A DNA stretch of 64,000 bases from Syncephalis fuscata (taxonomy: Eukaryota; Zoopagomycota; Zoopagomycetes; Zoopagales; Piptocephalidaceae). Of the stretch, positions 60,601 to 64,000 are shown one piece after another (positions within the stretch are counted from its first letter, which is position 1; every line of letters starts with the position of its first letter). The stretch is taken from positions 434,001 through 498,000 of the forward strand of contig JAHLTZ010000003.1 of NCBI GenBank assembly GCA_025786725.1. The letters run 5' to 3'. The notes below the pieces were generated by a model that was not told where the DNA came from, searched no databases, and worked only from the letters and a program-made list of their open reading frames with translations. The translations under genes and the position numbers were made by a program.

Positions 60601-63600
60601 TACAACGTCCTGTCCACCGGCTGCCCTTAGTCTCGTTCTTCCACTATACTACTTTTCTCTTTCGTTACATCGATCGCCGTCAACATGTAATAATTTGGGC
60701 ATTTTACTAAGTAGCATTCAACAGTCGGTACCGGATCCCACCAGTGGTACACCGCTAAATGGACCGCAACTAGCGATGCGTTATTACACGTATGGATTAA
60801 AATTGGATCCACGCCATGCACATCTATACACCAATCTTGGATCATTACTAAAAGATGCGGCCAGCTGGAACAAGCAATTCAAATGTACGAACGAGCCGTC
60901 CAGTTTAATCCAAAATTCGATGTAGCTTTGGCAAATCTGGCCAATGCAGTTAAAGATGCTGGTCGTGTTCAAGATAGTATCCAATGGTATAGAAGTGCCG
61001 TTGAAGTCAATCCAGACTTCTCTGAGGCTGTTTGCGGTCTGGTCAATGCACTAGGCGGTGTATGCGATTGGCGAGGCCGTGGTGGTGTAGCAGCCGGATG
61101 GACAAGTGAACGTGGCTGGATGGAGAAGGTTATTGAGATTGTCGATAAACAGCTAGCAGATAGTCGAGGCTGGGCCAACGGTGTACTGACCAATACTGAA
61201 GATGGCCGCAAATTCGTTAAAGAAATCCAACTGGCCTGGCTTGGCTTTTCTTCGGTTGCATTTAATGAACGGGAAATGGATATCAAGCAACTTATTCCTA
61301 AATGGCTTAATCCTAACGAGTTAATGCAACTACGTAATCAAGGTGGATGGGTATTCCGTGCTTTGGATAAATGTCTACGTCGTATACAGCATTACTGGTA
61401 TATTGATCAACATAGCAACAATATGAATCCCACTTGTTCAAAATCACATCGCTATCGTCGCCAGCTTATTGGCTCTATTAAACGACAACGTCCAATGACC
61501 GCCGATGATTACCGACGACCACGTTTACCATTAATGGCCCCACCACCTGTTCCTACGGTATTGCCATTTCATACATTCACTTACCCGTTATCTTCACTGC
61601 AAATACGGCTTATTTCGCATCGGAATGCACTGAGAATATCACATAATACTCTTTCAGCTAGTTGGCTGCCATCCTCGGTCTATCCACCACCACCACCACC
61701 TGCACCCAAACTACGTATTGGTTATGTGAGTTCAGACTTCAACAATCATCCATTGGCCCATTTAATGCAGTCAGTATTTGGATTTCACGATCGTAGCCAG
61801 TGTGTTGTATTATGCTATGCCACAACACCGGCCGATGGCTCACCATACCGTACCAAGATTGAACGTGAATCCGATACATTCCTTGATGTATCAACTTGGA
61901 CAACACAAGCAATTGTTGAACGTATTGTGGCCGATGGTATACACGTTCTGATTAATCTTAATGGCTATACGAAAGGTGCGCGCAATGAGATATTTGCAGC
62001 TCGTCCATGTCCGGTACAGCTAGCCTATATGGGATTTGCCGGTACACTGGCTGCTGGGTGGTGCGACTACTTTATCGTTGATCCAATTGTATGTCCACCC
62101 GAAACAGTAGCCTGGGAGAGATGGCGTGCTCGCTTATCCAACGGTCTACCTATTGAACAGCTACACGATAACGGTGACTGTGGACAAGATATTGATCCCG
62201 AAGACGAAACAGAACCCGACTGGGTCTACAGTGAACGTCTTATCTATATGCCGCACTCCTACTTTGTTAACGATCATCGACAAGGTTTCCGCGAAGAAGA
62301 TGAAGACGTTAATGCCGATGCTGAAACGAAATGGTCACACGAAGAAGACCGTCGTTGGCGTATGCGTCGACAAGTATTCCCTGGTCTACGTGACGATGTT
62401 GTTGTTTTCGCCAACTTTAATCAGCTTTACAAGATAGATCCATGTATATTCCGAGCCTGGCTACGTATTCTAGCCAGTGTGCCTAATTCAATTTTATGGC
62501 TACTCCGATTCCCTGTAGCTGGTGAACAGCACATTCTAAATACGGCCGAAGAATGGGCTGGTAAAGAAATAGCTTCTCGCATTGTATTTACAGGTAAATA
62601 GATGTAACCTGCTATTAACCTGCCTATTAACCATAATATTATTATTTAGATGTTGCGGCAAAACAAATCCATATCCATCGTGGCCGAGTAGCTGATTTGT
62701 TCCTTGATACACCAGAATGTAATGGACATACAACATCTACGGATATTCTATGGTCTGGTACACCAGTGTTAACATTACCACGACACTATCATAAAATGTG
62801 TTCACGAGTAGCGGCTAGCATTGCCTTTGCTACTGGATACGGCGATGATATGGTGGTAGATACTGAAGAAGCCTATATTGCACGGGCTATTGAATATGCA
62901 CGCACACTTTATTGGGATTATAGCTCTGATCCAATGCCGCCATCATCATTTGCCTCTACGGTCATAGCAGCCAACAATAGCAATAGTAACACCAGTCTTA
63001 TTGCTAATATGCCATCTTCCAATGCCCGTCTACCGCCTACACTACTCGATCAAGGCCATTCACCATTACCAAGAGCTGGTCTACATCGACGTGGCCATGG
63101 ACCATTAATGGAACTACGTAAAAAGCTATTCCTTACCCGTGATGTTTCACCATTATTCGATACTGGTCGTTGGGTACGCAATTTAGAAAAAGGTTACTGG
63201 GAAGCATGGCGACGATGGGCATCGGGTGATGAATTTACCATCGATGATAATTTTGATAAGAACGAGAATAACGATAGTTCAATAACTATAGAACAATTGA
63301 TGACTAAAACTGGCTGTATCCTTATTATGGACGACACCGATGGTGCAGCCTCAAGTCATTCTAATTATGCTACAAGTCAACCACGAATAGATAGCAACAG
63401 TAATACGATGATGACAACAACAACATCGACTACACCAGCTACTTCTAATTCAATATTGAATCAAGATATCCACCATTCTCATGATAGTCATAGTCATTTT
63501 ATAATGAACCACATTATCATCATGCAAATCATAGTCAATCTACTAGCAATAATAGTAATAGTCATCATAATGAAGTGGATAATATAATGACGATAACAAA

Positions 63601-63700
63601 TATGGCTACTTTACCATGTTCTGACACTTCATTATCACAAAAAAGACGCTCAATTCATACGACATCACCCAGACCATCAGCTGCAGCGGCACTTAGTTAA
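57693..63700 (+). CDS. OGT: O-GlcNAc transferase (GT41), TPR plus catalytic domains, ~1968 aa
   Basis: Transfers GlcNAc (or fucose in SPY-type relatives) from nucleotide sugar to Ser/Thr of nuclear and cytosolic proteins. Exons 57693-59700, 59750-62593 and 62650-63700. Residues 1 to ~670 are low complexity (Gln, Ala, His runs). TPR-like repeats follow (MSNIGTTLRGMGRHTEAEAW; DVALANLANAVKDAGRVQDS). The catalytic part has LRIGYVSSDFNNHPLAHLM, INLNGYTKGARNEIFAARP, FANFNQLYKIDP (UDP-binding Lys), LDTPECNGHTTSTDILW and GTPVLTLP. An acidic insert precedes the FANFNQLYK segment. Four single-base breaks (about 60170, 60528, 60860, 63498) each need one base; with them the sum is 1969 codons. The N-terminal length far exceeds animal OGT. 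Confidence 0.92.
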
Positions 63701-64000
63701 CTAATCAGTAGATTCTACTTTTGTATTATATACTCTATCCATAATCATTATTATTATTATTATTATTATTCTATTGTTTGTAAAGTGGTTTAATAATATG
63801 AATACTCTTTCTCTTCTTTCTTTTCGCTTTATATAGCATTCTAACTAGCATTTAAAACCTTTATCAATGACTTAAATAAATCCCACTCATCTTTTATTAA
63901 CAACTACTATTTAATAATACTTTTTATTTATATTCTACATACACACATCTATTAGATATTTAATCAAACTCTGCAGGCCATAATCGATCAAATACACTTC
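63701..64000 (+). other. 3' flank of the O-GlcNAc transferase gene
   Basis: AT-rich, with an ATT run near 63748-63770 and AATAAA near 63876. No gene visible before the window ends. Confidence 0.5.

Overview
This window looks like a nuclear contig from a fungus, probably an early-diverging lineage (Zoopagomycota or Mucoromycota level). That placement is inference. The evidence is short introns (about 50-80 nt) with GTAAGT donors and TAG acceptors, AT-rich intergenic DNA, polyglutamine-rich regulators, a LIM-binding adaptor of the PtaB/Mfg1 kind, an animal-like O-GlcNAc transferase, and fungal-type RRP12, HAS1, RFT1 and ALG13. I see no bacterial or organellar features.

Positions 1-29512 hold an array of ten secreted tyrosinase-family (type 3 copper) genes. 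One is minus-strand and cut by the left edge (Tyr1). Eight run head to tail on the plus strand (Tyr2-Tyr9, 2204-24059). Tyr10 (27805-29512) is minus-strand and is separated from Tyr9 by a foldback element and a ketohexokinase gene. An eleventh, Tyr11, lies apart at 39558-41888. Every complete copy keeps all six copper-binding histidines; Tyr1 lacks only the CuB part beyond the edge. Each complete copy has a signal peptide or hydrophobic leader, a catalytic domain, a linker differing strongly between copies, and a conserved C-terminal domain I cannot name. Copies differ in intron content (0 to 3 of the same three positions), in the residue after the first CuB histidine (Gly, Ala or Asn) and in linker type (Pro-Val-Ala, Ser-Thr, Gly-rich). 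This suggests duplication followed by specialisation, perhaps for wall or spore pigmentation and cross-linking.

The rest is mostly housekeeping: KHK-type sugar kinase, ALG13 and RFT1 (N-glycan assembly), HMG-CoA lyase, RRP12 and HAS1 (ribosome assembly), a LIM-domain-binding adaptor, a seven-helix membrane protein and a very long O-GlcNAc transferase. Exon structures were worked out by hand from splice sites and reading phase.

Thirteen single-base frame breaks occur, all in the same direction, most beside short homopolymers, and most of them in genes that should be essential. Adding one base at each break makes every exon sum divisible by three. I read these as base-call or assembly deletions, so Tyr3 and Tyr6 should not be called pseudogenes on this evidence. 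Noncoding DNA holds one clear foldback (MITE-like) element at 24456-25290, a diverged relative near 11394, and two degenerate tandem-repeat blocks.
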